The notes below the pieces were generated by a model. The model saw nothing but the letters and a program-made list of their open reading frames with translations, had not been told where the DNA came from and made no database searches. The translations under genes were made by a program, and so were the position numbers. From positions 38,045,501 through 38,109,500 of the forward strand of contig JAMPIT010000575.1 of NCBI GenBank assembly GCA_026261815.1: a stretch of DNA of 64,000 bases, in the 5' to 3' direction. Source of the stretch: Monarcha castaneiventris obscurior (lineage: Eukaryota; Chordata; Aves; Passeriformes; Monarchidae). Below, piece after piece: positions 1-11,200 of this stretch. Every line of letters begins with the position of its first letter. The stretch's first letter is position 1.

Positions 1-890
1 CAAACTTTCCTCTACTCCACTCCTAATTGCAGGGTAAACTTATAGGAAAAATCTTGAGCAAACTTGAGCAGAGATTTTCCTATGAACCATGACCAGTTAC
101 ATTCTTCACACTAACAATTAAGTCACAGCCACTCATTTAAAGATATTCACAGCATAACTGAGGTCAGAAAATGATTTTTAGAGCTCTTTTTGTTCAACTT
201 CTGCCCAAAGGAAGGCAAACGTCCGTGGTGCAACATATTGTTCAGAGACTTGTTCAGAGATGAATTCTGAACATTTTAACCCTCTCCCACTAGGGGCTAA
301 GTTTGGCTCCAAACGAGCACACATACAAGGAGCCAATGGCTTCTTATATTTGTAAGGATATTGCAGTTTTAAGTCATACATAAGTACTCATTTCACTGTG
401 GTATAAAACCTCAACATTAATCCAAGGCAATGTCATCATGAGAAGCAATGCCATCTTCCCTCTGTTCTTTTGTACCTAAAACCTCCTGCTCTTAACAATC
501 CATTACCCATTTGTTCACTGCATATCAATCATCACAGAGACCAGCTCCAAAACTAAAATGTTAATTTTCACTTGAATCTGCAAGACAACACAATCCAGCC
601 CTTCAGTGGCCCATGTCTATACAAAGGAGACTGGAACATACAGCCAAGGAATCTGGTTTTCCTCTCCAACAGGTTCAAGTTATTTTACCTGCTTGTCAAT
701 TCATTTACTACCTGCATGTATCTAGAAAGATACCTGTACGTAGCTTTCTAATTTCAATGCGCTTTTTAGAGTTTTACAAACTCATCATCATAGCCATTAA
801 TATTTCAAATGTAATTACACACAGTTCAGCATCTGAAGACACTGTAGCAGAACTTATCTGATGTTCTCACATAACCTGCAGCACCATCAT
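1..890. other. Non-coding flank, no gene seen
   Basis: I recognise no exon on either strand. The human arrangement would place TAF1D on the - strand to the left of C11orf54, with snoRNAs in its introns. I looked for TAF1D coding sequence and for box C/D or H/ACA snoRNAs and cannot support any. The stretch could be a first intron of such a gene or plain intergenic DNA. Confidence 0.5.
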
Positions 891-894
891 CCTG

Positions 895-1680
895 AGGGCA
901 CATGCATCTCAACCAAAGGACTAGGCCCAACCAACACGAATTTAGGAAAGGCAGGTCCCAACTGACCCACCTGATCTCTATGACCAGGTGACCTATTTAG
1001 TGGATGAGGCAAAGGCTGTGGATGTTGTCTGCACGGGCTTTAGTAAAGCTTTGGACACCATTTCTCACAGCCTCCTGGAGAAACTGGCTGCTCATAGCTC
1101 AGATGGGTGCACTGCTCACTGCATGAAGCACTGGATGGATGGCTGGGCCCTGAGAGCAGTGCTGAGTGAAGTTACATCCAGCTGGCCTCAAGTGATGTTC
1201 CCCAGGGACCAGTGCTGGGGCTGGTCCTGTTCAATGTCTTCACTGACAACCTGAACAAGGGGATTAAGTGCACCCTCACTCAGAGTTGATCTGCTGGAGG
1301 GCAGGAAGGCCCTGCAGAGGGATCTGGACAGGCTGGATTGATGAACTGAAGCCACCTGTATGAGGTTCAACAAGGCCAAGTGCTGGGTCCTGCCCTTGGG
1401 CTCACAAAAACCCTGGGCAGAGCCACAGGCTGGGGGCAGTGGCTGGGAAGCTGTCTGATGGAAAAGGCCCTGGAGGTGCTGGACAACAGCAGCTGAACAT
1501 GAGCCAGGATGTGTGCCCAGGTGGCCAAGAAGGCCGATGGCACCTGGCCTGGATCAGCAGTGGTGTGGCCAGCAGGAGCAGGACAGTGACCGTCCCCCTG
1601 TACTCGGCACTGCTGAGGCCACACCTCCAATCCTGTGCTCAGCTTTGGGCCCCTCACTGCAAGAAAGACACTCATGCGCC
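895..1680 (+). mobile_element. CR1 LINE fragment, RT domain to near 3' end
   Basis: The + strand reads like the CR1 ORF2 reverse-transcriptase region: an FSKALDT-type block at about 1,030-1,060, a variant of CR1 FSKAFDT, followed by the PRDQCWGW remnant of PQGSVLGP at about 1,200. It then runs into the later ORF2 segment whose CR1 consensus contains 'tctgggcccctcactacaagaagg' (here near 1,648-1,670). Stops and frameshifts break it, so it is a dead copy. The true 3' end (ATTCTATG repeats) is missing. It ends about 200 bases before the CpG island that starts C11orf54. Confidence 0.85.
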
Positions 1681-2420
1681 AGTTACACTATGCCTTATGT
1701 GGGCGCCCTGCTAACACTGGCTCACCCACGGCCTGACAAACACAAAGCCCAAAGCCAAAACAGCGGAACGCCTGAGTAAGGACAGAGGCGGCAATGGCAC
1801 TCAGACCCCACAGACCCTGACCAGTACTCACAGTTCTCAGCTCAGCATCCTCCGCGGCCTCTACCGCAGCTCCGTCCTGGAGCGCTGGCACAGCACGCAG
1901 GCCCCTTGGGGAAAAAAAGCAACCATTAAACTTGCTGAAGAACCCGACCGAAAGGCGCCGGGCACAGCGCTCAGCCCCTCGCCAGGCTCGGCCTGCTCCT
2001 GCCAGCAGAAGGCCTTTGGAACGGGGGCACGCACCGAGTAACCACGGGCCGGGCACACCCCGCCGGCACCGCTCCCGCGGAGCCCCTCACCGACAGCCCC
2101 ACACGCCCCGCTCCTCGGGGCACGACTCAGCACCGCCAGGAGCGCCCCCGCACACCCGAGTCCCTCGGTCCCGGGTGCCGGCAGCGCGGATGGCGGCGGA
2201 TCCGCCCCGACCCAGCCCCGTGCGCCGCCCGCTGCCCCGCCGCAAAGGGCGCGCAATGGCGGCCCCGCGCCTTAAATAGCCCGGGAGGCTCGCGAGAGGC
2301 GCGCGGGACGACGGGAAGGAGGGGAAGGGGAGGAAGGGGGAAGGGGGAAGGGGGAAGGCGCCATGCTGGGAGTGGCAGGGGGCGGCCGCGCCCGGGGGCG
2401 GGCAGAGGCCGGGTGGGGCC

Positions 2421-2555
2421 GAGCCGAGCCGCGCCAAGCCGAGCCGAGCCGAGCCGAGCCGAGCCGCGCCGAGCCGAGCCGAGCCGAGCCGAGCCGAGCC
2501 GAGCCGCGCCGCGCCGAGCCGAGCCGCGCCGAGCCGAGCCGAGCCGAGCCGAGCC
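2421..2555 (+). repeat. GAGCC pentanucleotide tandem repeat, 27 units
   Basis: There are twenty-seven uninterrupted five-base units: 21 GAGCC, five GCGCC and one AAGCC. The array lies in the C11orf54 CpG island and ends 34 bases before the donor of the presumed 5' UTR exon, so it is probably transcribed. Its period is not a multiple of three and it is not coding. The GCGCC units are single substitutions scattered in an otherwise regular array. Confidence 0.95.
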
Positions 2556-2556
2556 T

Positions 2557-2589
2557 TGCCTTGCTGTGCCGGTCCGGACGGCGGGGCAG
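2557..2589 (+). other. C11orf54: C11orf54 5' UTR exon 1, 3' end (donor after 2,589)
   Basis: The sequence GGCGGGGCAG followed by GTACGTGCGG is a strong donor inside the CpG island. It is the natural partner of the acceptor TTGTTGGCAG that precedes exon 2 at 5,201. The exon's 5' limit is unknown; it probably begins between about 2,300 and 2,450 and so takes in part or all of the GAGCC array. The start given here is only the part downstream of the repeat. RNA data would settle it. Confidence 0.55.
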
Positions 2590-5200
2590 GTACGTGCGGT
2601 CGGTGCGGGGCAGGGATCGGGCAGGTCCCGGCTTCCTTCGGCTTCCCGCCCGGTGAGAGCCTCCCGTTACCGCTGTCCTGCCTCTCCTTCCCCGCGCTGC
2701 CCGGGCTCCTCCGAGCCGGCTGCTCCAGCCCGAGCAGCCCGTTCCTTCCTTCCTCTGGCGGCCGTGCCAAGCGCGCTGCCCGCTCTAGCGCTCCCTCGCT
2801 CCGGCACTCTCCGCTGCCTTTGCCCGCCGGGATGCTCTCTGTTCCCACGGACCCCAGCCTCGCCTAGCCCGTCTGTTTCTACCCCAAATCCCAGCCGCTC
2901 AAGCGGTTGCCCCTGCTGCCTCGCAGCCTTCCTCTGCCCCGTGCGGGATCTCCTCGCACCGCCCCAGGCGGGGAGCACGGTCTCTGCATCTGTGGATGTC
3001 TCGCTCTTCTTAGTGTCAGCGCTAAATTTCTCTCTCACAACTGCCATCTAAAGTTCTTTCCACTGATATTTCTTCCCCCACCATCCCCCCTTCCCCCCCC
3101 CGACTCATGTCCAGCCTGCCTATAACCCCTCCTTTTTGGCTTTAACCCTCCAAGCTACTTTCAATTCAGGTTTTGATAACAGACACCCCACACACATTAT
3201 TAATCTAATGGTTCGCATTTCATCTGCATTCTCCTGGCACCTGGCTACTCTCTCTGATGTTTTCTTCCCACTACAAAGGTAGACTTTAAGTCTTTACATA
3301 CTTGTTGCCTCCATTCTTGTTGCACTATTCCACATCTAATAATCTTATAATCCCTTTACAATTTCTGTTCTTTTTTTGAAAGTCTTCTGGAGCAATTCAG
3401 TGTCACTGCACACCTTCATGATGGAGCTTAATTGTATGCTGTTGTCTCCTTTCAGGTTCTCTCTGTCCCACACCACACAATTCACTCCCCTGTGAATCTC
3501 TGCAGTGGTGGGCCCCAGATCTACTCTTTTGTGCCTCACCTGGTAAGCACTACTCTCTAGCAATCAGATGAGGTTTATTTTGTTAGATCAAATCTTTCTG
3601 CAGTTGTTCCCTCCTTTCTTGATTGTGGGGAGCTAACTAATGTCCATTGCACAGCAGGCGATTGTCCAGGTGTCATACCTGAGCCTACTTGTTTGAATGG
3701 TGTCCAAGTCTTGCCTCTGCCATTTGCACAACAGCAGTTCTAGCTTGTCTTCTCAGACGGTTTCAGGACAACCAACATGTTGAGTGCTGGCACAGCCTCC
3801 TTCTGCATGTGGCAAAAGGTTCTTGAGGCGATGAGGATCATCTAAAACAATGCTGCCAAAGCCATGTTCTCACTTTCTGTCTATGGCTAATTACTCCCTT
3901 TCTTGGTGCACACTAAAAGTCTTGGGGTATGATCCACTCTACCTGACATTAGGTTTCTACCAGAGGCACCAAATCCAGCCTGTTACTTTCTCCTCTAGAG
4001 CCAGAGGAGGGACAAAATCAACTGTGGAAATAGACCACAGTTATCAGGTAAGATCAGCTAAGATCAGAATTACAATACACAGGTAGCAGTCTTTCTTCCT
4101 TTCTCTACTGCTTGCTGCAGCAGTAATTTGGGGTGGCTGAGTGTTGAGCTCAAAGACTTCAGTTAGGTAACTGCTATGATCTCCCCACTCTTTTTATTTT
4201 TTTTTCCCCTGTTTTTTTTCTTTATGTAGACTCAAGAGGCTGATGGTATAAAGACAGTTACAATTTTTGACAGTCATAAAAGTTAGGTTTTTTTTAAAAC
4301 AGAAGCTAGAACTATACATAAGCATCTGTCTCACTGTAGTCCTTTCTAACTAAGACTCAGGTCTAGGAATGTAGTTATGATTTTGGCTTTTTCCTTCAAC
4401 ACCTGAGATCTGGATAAGTGGGATCCATTTTATTTTTTATTGCTGTGTGCAATAAGTATGTGCCTAAGGAGTTAATGATTGCTGTAGCTGATTTTTAGGT
4501 AGTGTACAATCAGCTGTTTCTGCCCTGAGCTGGTGGCTTGCCCTTCTAACTGACTTTGCTGTTGCAAGGCTGACTGAAGTACAGCTCATTTGTGAAGGGG
4601 CTCTTAAACTTACGTTCAAAACTTTTGTTACAGGCTCTGTACCCACACAGAGTCTGATACTGCAGAACTTGCTGCTGTTGATTTCTATTTTGCTGCTAGC
4701 CTATTCCTCTCTTCCCCCTCTGGAAGGGGAAACACATGCCCAGAATCAATTGGAGACCATGTCACAGCTGGGGTTGAAAGTCCACCATAGGCAATGCTGG
4801 AAAAGTAAACATTAAGGTTGGGAAGACTTTAGGAGGCAGCTGATGTGCTCAGAAAAGCCCAGTTTTCTTTCAAAACTTTCTTGTGATTCCACACTTACAA
4901 AAGACACACAAATCTCCTGATCTCTTGAACTGCATTCAGCATAGGATGTGTTTTCCCTATACCCAGTTGTAAGCTTGAGGACTAATATGTGTAATGCTCT
5001 GAGCCAGCTGTAGGGCTGACAGACACATCTTCTTCCAAAGTGCATGAGAAATTTAACATTATTATTGAAGCTGTCAGTCTCTCCTGTGATGGCAGAAACT
5101 ACAGTTCTATTGTTGTCTACGTACTCGAGTGAAATTGAAAAATAATTAACATGTTGAAAGGAGCAAGTTTAAATTGTTAAACTATTATCTTTGTTGGCAG
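2590..5200 (+). other. C11orf54 intron 1
   Basis: After the CpG island tail (to about 2,990) the sequence becomes ordinary AT-rich intron with pyrimidine runs. I see no exon, RNA gene or clear mobile element in it. Confidence 0.5.
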
Positions 5201-5265
5201 CCCAGTCGCTCTGCAGCCTGCTGTACTGGAACGTCTTACCTGAAGAAATCAGCACCCATTAGGAA

Positions 5266-8200
5266 ATGGCCAAAGTCGAAAGGTTTGCTTTTCATGTCCC
5301 AAGTCTGGAGGAGCTTGCTGAGGGTAAGTCATGCAGCGTGTAACTTTATACAACTTGTAATGTACTCCCCAAACTTACCTTAAAGCTCATACCAAAGTCT
5401 TTCTACAGCTAGTACATGCAGAATTACTGCTCTTAGCACACTGAGAGGTGAAGAACAGCACTATTTCTCTATATGCAATGATTTCTTAGAGCACACAATG
5501 ACTTCTCTTCCAAGCCCCCAAAATATTTAATCACACAGAGAGGCTCTCAATCCCTTTAAAACTGCTACATTTGCAGATTCATGAGTAGGTTATGAAGTTT
5601 TGTCAACTACACATCAAACTTCTTTACACATACAGAATCATTTGTCCTACTCTACCTTCTAGTATTTCTTTCTTTTTCAGGACTGCTCAAAACATAGCTG
5701 ACAAAATGCAGTGTAGCACGGCAGATCCTCTTGCTTGACCCTCTGGCTCCTCCTTTGGTGATTGCCTTAGAACAGGGCTGCGGGAAACATTTCCTTTAGT
5801 TTCCTTGTTTCTAAAGCCTTCACAAGATGTGCTCGGAATAACGAAATGGTTAAGATTGGAAGGGACTTGTAGATTCAGCCCAGTTGCTCATGAGCTTCTA
5901 TTCTTGCCCTAGTAGGAAGACATTATTCCTTCTGGAAGTCTCTCCCCTTCAGCAAATACACTAAAGGTTTTTTGTCTTTTGGATTGATCCTCAAGTTCAG
6001 TTTGCCAGTTTCCCGAATCTGGATCAGTTCAATGTTTCCTTGTGTTGAGAACATGTGGTCCCAGCAGTGCCCTGGGTGGTTCTTAGTGCTTTTCTCACCC
6101 AGCCAGACTGGGGCAGTAGGCCAGGGCTGCTGTAAACCTGTGAGCTCTGCAGAGAACACCACATACTTGCAGTAGAATAGCTTGAAAGAGTATCGGAAAA
6201 ATTTCATCATAAAGCAGAGTTTTCCTTTTCATCCCTGTCTGTCCTGAGGTTCTCCTGTGAGCTGTGAATTGTGTTGCTGTTCAGATTTTGGGAATAATTT
6301 GAGGAGTGCCCTTTTACTGTCATTGTCCACTTACCAGAAGGTACTAAGATGTATTTAGAAATGCACTAAGTACCATCTACTGACCCTTTTGGTCAACAGC
6401 TTGGTAAATCTGTTCTCGAGAAGTAAGGTATGGCTGAAATCCTAACTGGAGGAAACAAAGGCATAGGAAAGTCTTCTGCATAAATAAGGAACCACCTGAT
6501 TAGAGATCACAGACTGCATGTTCTGTTCTTTAGTTTGAGACATCTGTCAAAGCAGACCACCAGGCATAAAGAACCTGGACCTTTCAATGTGGTATTTGAA
6601 GCAGTGTATGTGAAGGCAATCCCACACTCAAGGTTTGGAAGTTGTTCCCAAACAATGAACTCATCTAATCCTCCCTGTTGTTTGAGTGTCTTTGCAAGTT
6701 CTGATCCTAAAAAACATTGATGAAGCAAACCAGAAATTTTAGATTTGGTTCATTATCAGCAACACCATTCATTCTCTGTCTTGCTCTGACAGTGGCACTT
6801 GCCAGAAAATCTCCACAAGAGCATAAACATGATAGGCAGTATTCCATGGCGGTAGAAATTTCCAGACAGCAGAGACGGTTTGAGATTATAATCTAGGTAT
6901 TGCAAACTGTCTGGTTAATGTATTTAAAGAACTGATTGTTGCTTCAGGTAAATCTTGCTTCCTCCTTTGCTCTTGCATCATATTTGACCGTGATCGTAAC
7001 TGTCTGCTCTTTGAAGCAAACCCGCTGCTCAATGTGGTTGAAGTTTACCCACGTTACTTCATACTGTGCTGCTCCTAGTGCTACTAGGAACAGTCAGTTA
7101 ATGTATTTCAATGAAAATGTGTTTTAAATTCTTAAAATTAATTAATGTGGCAGCCAACAATTACCTGAATAAACTTTTGCTCCTCTCTGAAGCTCTGAGT
7201 CACGAAACAAGTGCCTGCAGACGTTTAAATCAATGGAGTTACTTAGGGTAAGCATAAGTAATGTATCTTGCTGAAATAAAGCCCAAACAGATGTATTTAT
7301 TGTTGTTAGAAACTTGTCAAACTCTTGGTAATTTTTCATTGTCAATAATTGTGCCATTATTCTTTATTATAGTTTTGGAGAAAGGGCTTAAAGAGAACTT
7401 TGCTGATGCTCAAGTCTCTGTTGTAGACTGTCCTGATCTGACTCAGGAGCCCTTCAACTTTCCTGCTAAAGGTAACCTAGCATTCCTGTCTTCCACTGAG
7501 ACTTCTCCAGTTCTTTCTACACAATCCTGCTTAGTTTTGATCCTCTAAAGGTGTTGAGAGACCTTAAATTGCTTTTCAGGTAAAGAATATACATGAGAGG
7601 AGAGCTGCATTTTATTTCTGAATTGCTTCCTAGTTGATGTAGGAACAAGGACAAGTCATTATTAAGTACTTGTCATATTTTTTTTTCCTAACCTATCATT
7701 GCACACCCACTTATTTCATAAGCTTTATTTAGTGTACTGAAAAGGTTTTGAAATTGTTGTCTTTCAGATGGAGAAATTTTTTTGAACCATGCCAATCACT
7801 ATCTGAACCTAAGGAGTTGTGCTTCCATTAATTTTTAAATTCCTGGCATTCATGTATGTCAGTGAAGTGAAACTATCTTATTCTGAATGGGGTTCATCTT
7901 CTTTGACACTAGCTCTCTGGAAGACAGAAAGACATGTCATCTGTGCTATTCATCTGAGTTTCCTCTGGCATCAATGTGAAAGAAACACCTCCAGGAGATT
8001 ATTCATCCCTTCTTAAAATACATATCCAAATAAGTGGGATGATTGTCCTGAGACAGCTTTGAGCTTTGCTAAAATTTTGCAAGTGGAGTCCCAGCAGAGG
8101 TCTCCACTGTGTGGTGAGGGCATTACTGGAGAACTGGCAAATGGAAGGTGTTGTCCACTCTGCCAAGTTTTTTTTTTGTGCTTAGAGAATGTTATTTTAC

Positions 8201-11200
8201 AACAGGTTGTGTTGCATTAAATCCTACCGTGAATCATTTTAGGGCTTGGATTTCTTAATAGTGCAACACTTTATCTAAGCATGCTAGGGAAATAGTGTTC
8301 TCAAGGGTTTGAGAAGTTTGAGGAACCAGTTCCTTGGTGGGTTAGACTGCGTGATTATTAAAGATTATTGGGAAAAAATATTTTACCAAGCTAACTGGGT
8401 GTATTTTTCCAGGAATCTGTGGAAAGCCTAGGATAGCAGATGTGGGAGGTGTTCCTTACCTCATACCTCTTGTACAGAAAGAAAAAGTGAGTTTATTTTC
8501 TTGTAGCTGTGGGATTTAATACATTTATCAAAAGAAAAGCAATAAACAAAACTAAGGACTAAGAGATGTTATAGGATTCTACTTGTGAAAGACACTTTTC
8601 AGTGTTTAATGAGACTGATTCTGATGTGTGTTGTATGTCACAAAATCTAGTAAGTACAATAATTCAGTCTCTGAGTAAAATGAGCAGGGAACATACAGGT
8701 TAAATCTACCTTTTAGAAAACAAATGGATATCTACCAAATTTGTTATAACTTAAATGTTATGTTGTGTTCAGAAGCTGTGTTCAGCCTAATTATCAAAAA
8801 CATTAATGCGGATGGGGGTTGTGAATTAAATGCCTCCAAGTCACAGTGAACAAAATAACAATTGCAGATCAGAGCATCACACCAAAATCATAGAATGGTT
8901 TGGGTTGGAAGAGACCTTAGAGATAATCTAGTTTCAACCCCTCCTTCAGCAAGCAGGGATGCCAGCCACCAGGTCAAGTTGCTCAGGGCCCCATCCAGCC
9001 TGGCCTTGGCCCATTTCCAGGGACGGAAGGATTGCTTTTCTTTTGCAGGTTTATGATCTAAATACAGTTGCAAAGGACATAGAGCTGCCTGGAGCTTTCA
9101 TTCTTGGAGCTGGAGCTGTTTCATCCAAAGTTCTTGGAATAAATGCTGAGGTCAGTATATAAGTGTGATGGTTCTCAATGAATTCATGGAAGTATCATAA
9201 CAGTAGAGCAGTATCAGGCTCTACTGGTATGGTATGTCCCATTTACAACAATGTACTTAATAAACACTTTCACACCACAAACACATAAAACACATTAGAA
9301 GGAATTGAGATGAGTGGCATCCACTGAGGTGCATACTCCTGAGATAATAAAGATTAATTTTTAACTTGTAATTCTTCAGGAAGCATGCAAGAAACATGTT
9401 TTTTTTGGAACTGATAGACAAAGAGCTGACCAGAGGTTTTAATTCCAAGATTTAGAAATGCTTGTCAAACCTACTGGTAAATGCCTTTTAAATGCTCCCT
9501 GTCTTTTACCCTCTTGGATGACTTTGTTTCACCGTTGTGAATTTTAAAGATACTACATACACAATAATAAACTGCAGGAGGGGTAGGAGACAAAAACTAC
9601 TACCTATGGAGACTTTGGTTAATCATAGTTTTTTCAGGCATAAACCTTTAGTCTTGCTGTCTCCTTTTGACGGATTTATTGGCAGATGAGATAGTCCACA
9701 CCAGCATTACATTTGGGCCACTATAATTGTGGTTGTTACTGTATGCTGAGAAAGTATTACATAGAGTTACAATACTGGCATGCAGAATTTTTTTCTTCTT
9801 CTTTCTTTTCTTTTTTTTTTCTTAACACTTGCATTTATCTTTATAAAATATTAAGCTTAATTGTCCAGATAAAGTAAACCTGTTTTCTGGACCTTTCAAT
9901 TGCAATATTAGTCCATTTTTCTTACTCATACAGACCTCAACCTGAGAGACAGAGCTGTGTGATGAAGTGGATTTTTTCTTAGGATCATGGTCCAAAGCTT
10001 AAATCATGTTTATATGAGTTCAGTTCATTGGGCTGATTCCTGCACGTTCTTATTGACTTACTCTTACATGTTCTTTTTCCCAGCTTATCCCTATTGTTCA
10101 AACAAAGAGTGAAAAAAAGCCTGCTGTAAATGGGAGCTATGTTGCTCAGATAAATCCTGCAGATAAAGGGTGCCTGCTTGAGAAGTACAGCAGTAAATAC
10201 ACTGACTGTGAGTTTGGACTGTTGGCCAACCTTTATGCCAGCGAGGGCCAACCTGGTAAGGTACGTCCTTTGATCAAAGGTGGCTTTGCAGTGCTTTGTG
10301 ACTGAAGGGAAACTCACAGTTCTCCTATCAGTTAACAGTGATAATAGTAAAATAGTAATTCCACAAGAGAAATATGCAAAAATAAGGAGCTGATGTCAGT
10401 GATTGAGGGGAAGAATTACTGGAGACAGAGGCACTTTTAATTTTTGAGGGATAAGTATTATTTTACTAAAACCTTTCCATCATAAATCATTCATCCAAAT
10501 CCAGTCCAAACTAGCAGTGATTAAAGGTAATGGTGCAATGCACTTGTGTAAATGAGACATGGGAACTTATGTAGTTTTTTGCAGTAGCGCTTCTCCTGAC
10601 ACAGCCAGCACAAAAAGGTGCTGGCAGAACAGTCAAAAACCTGACTGCTGCATGGAAACTGAAGAGTCTTCTCCATTATCCAGTGTTTCTTTCTGACAGA
10701 GTGGAAGCCAGCTGGTGGCCAGAAGGGGATTGCTCATGTCACTGTCTCATGCATGGGTAAATCTCTTACTGCCCAGCTCCCTTTACAGGCAAAGCTAGTA
10801 CTGAACAGAACTAAGGAAAAGAGAGTTGGTCACATGCTGGAAAGATGCAAGTGCAGCAGCACTTGCATGGAACCTTATCTTTTCAAAAAGTGATCTTGGG
10901 TTATCAGCCTGGGAGAATTTCAGAACAGCTTTCGCAGACATTTTCAGACTATTGCAACAGGAGGTGGAAGTGACAAACTGACTTTATCTTCCAGGTCATT
11001 GAAGTGAAAGCCAATGGAAGAACTGGGGAGCTTAACTTTGTGTCCTGTCTGAGACAAACTTTAGAGAAACACTATGGAGAAAAGCCAGTTGGGATGGGTG
11101 GTACCTTTATCATTCAGAAGGGGAAAGCAAAGATTCACATTATGGTACGTGGTTCTCAGTTCATGTAATTTCTTTGTCCTCATGAAAACAGAAGTATAAA

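Larger units (their letters stand above)
1900..2990. promoter_or_regulatory. CpG island, likely bidirectional promoter
   Basis: A very GC- and CpG-rich block of about 1 kb stands out from AT-rich surroundings. It contains the presumed first, untranslated exon of C11orf54 (+), whose strong splice donor (GCAG then GTACGT) falls after 2,589. On the - strand a good donor (GTCG then GTGAGG) falls after 2,091, which would suit a first exon of a divergent gene. In human, TAF1D lies head to head with C11orf54. A polypurine GGGAAGG run lies at about 2,315-2,358. Transcription start sites cannot be read directly. Confidence 0.7.

Noticed and set aside
988..1254. Open frame with FSKALDT
   Set aside because: This is the CR1 reverse transcriptase, part of a broken retroposon, not a host gene.
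1..2300. TAF1D coding exons or intronic snoRNAs on the - strand
   Set aside because: Expected from human gene order, but no matching protein segment or convincing C/D or H/ACA boxes were found.
1861..3051. Long open frames on both strands over the first CpG island, with AEPSR/RLGSA repeats
   Set aside because: They arise from the GAGCC array and lack of stops in GC-rich DNA. They match no family and occur in several frames at once.
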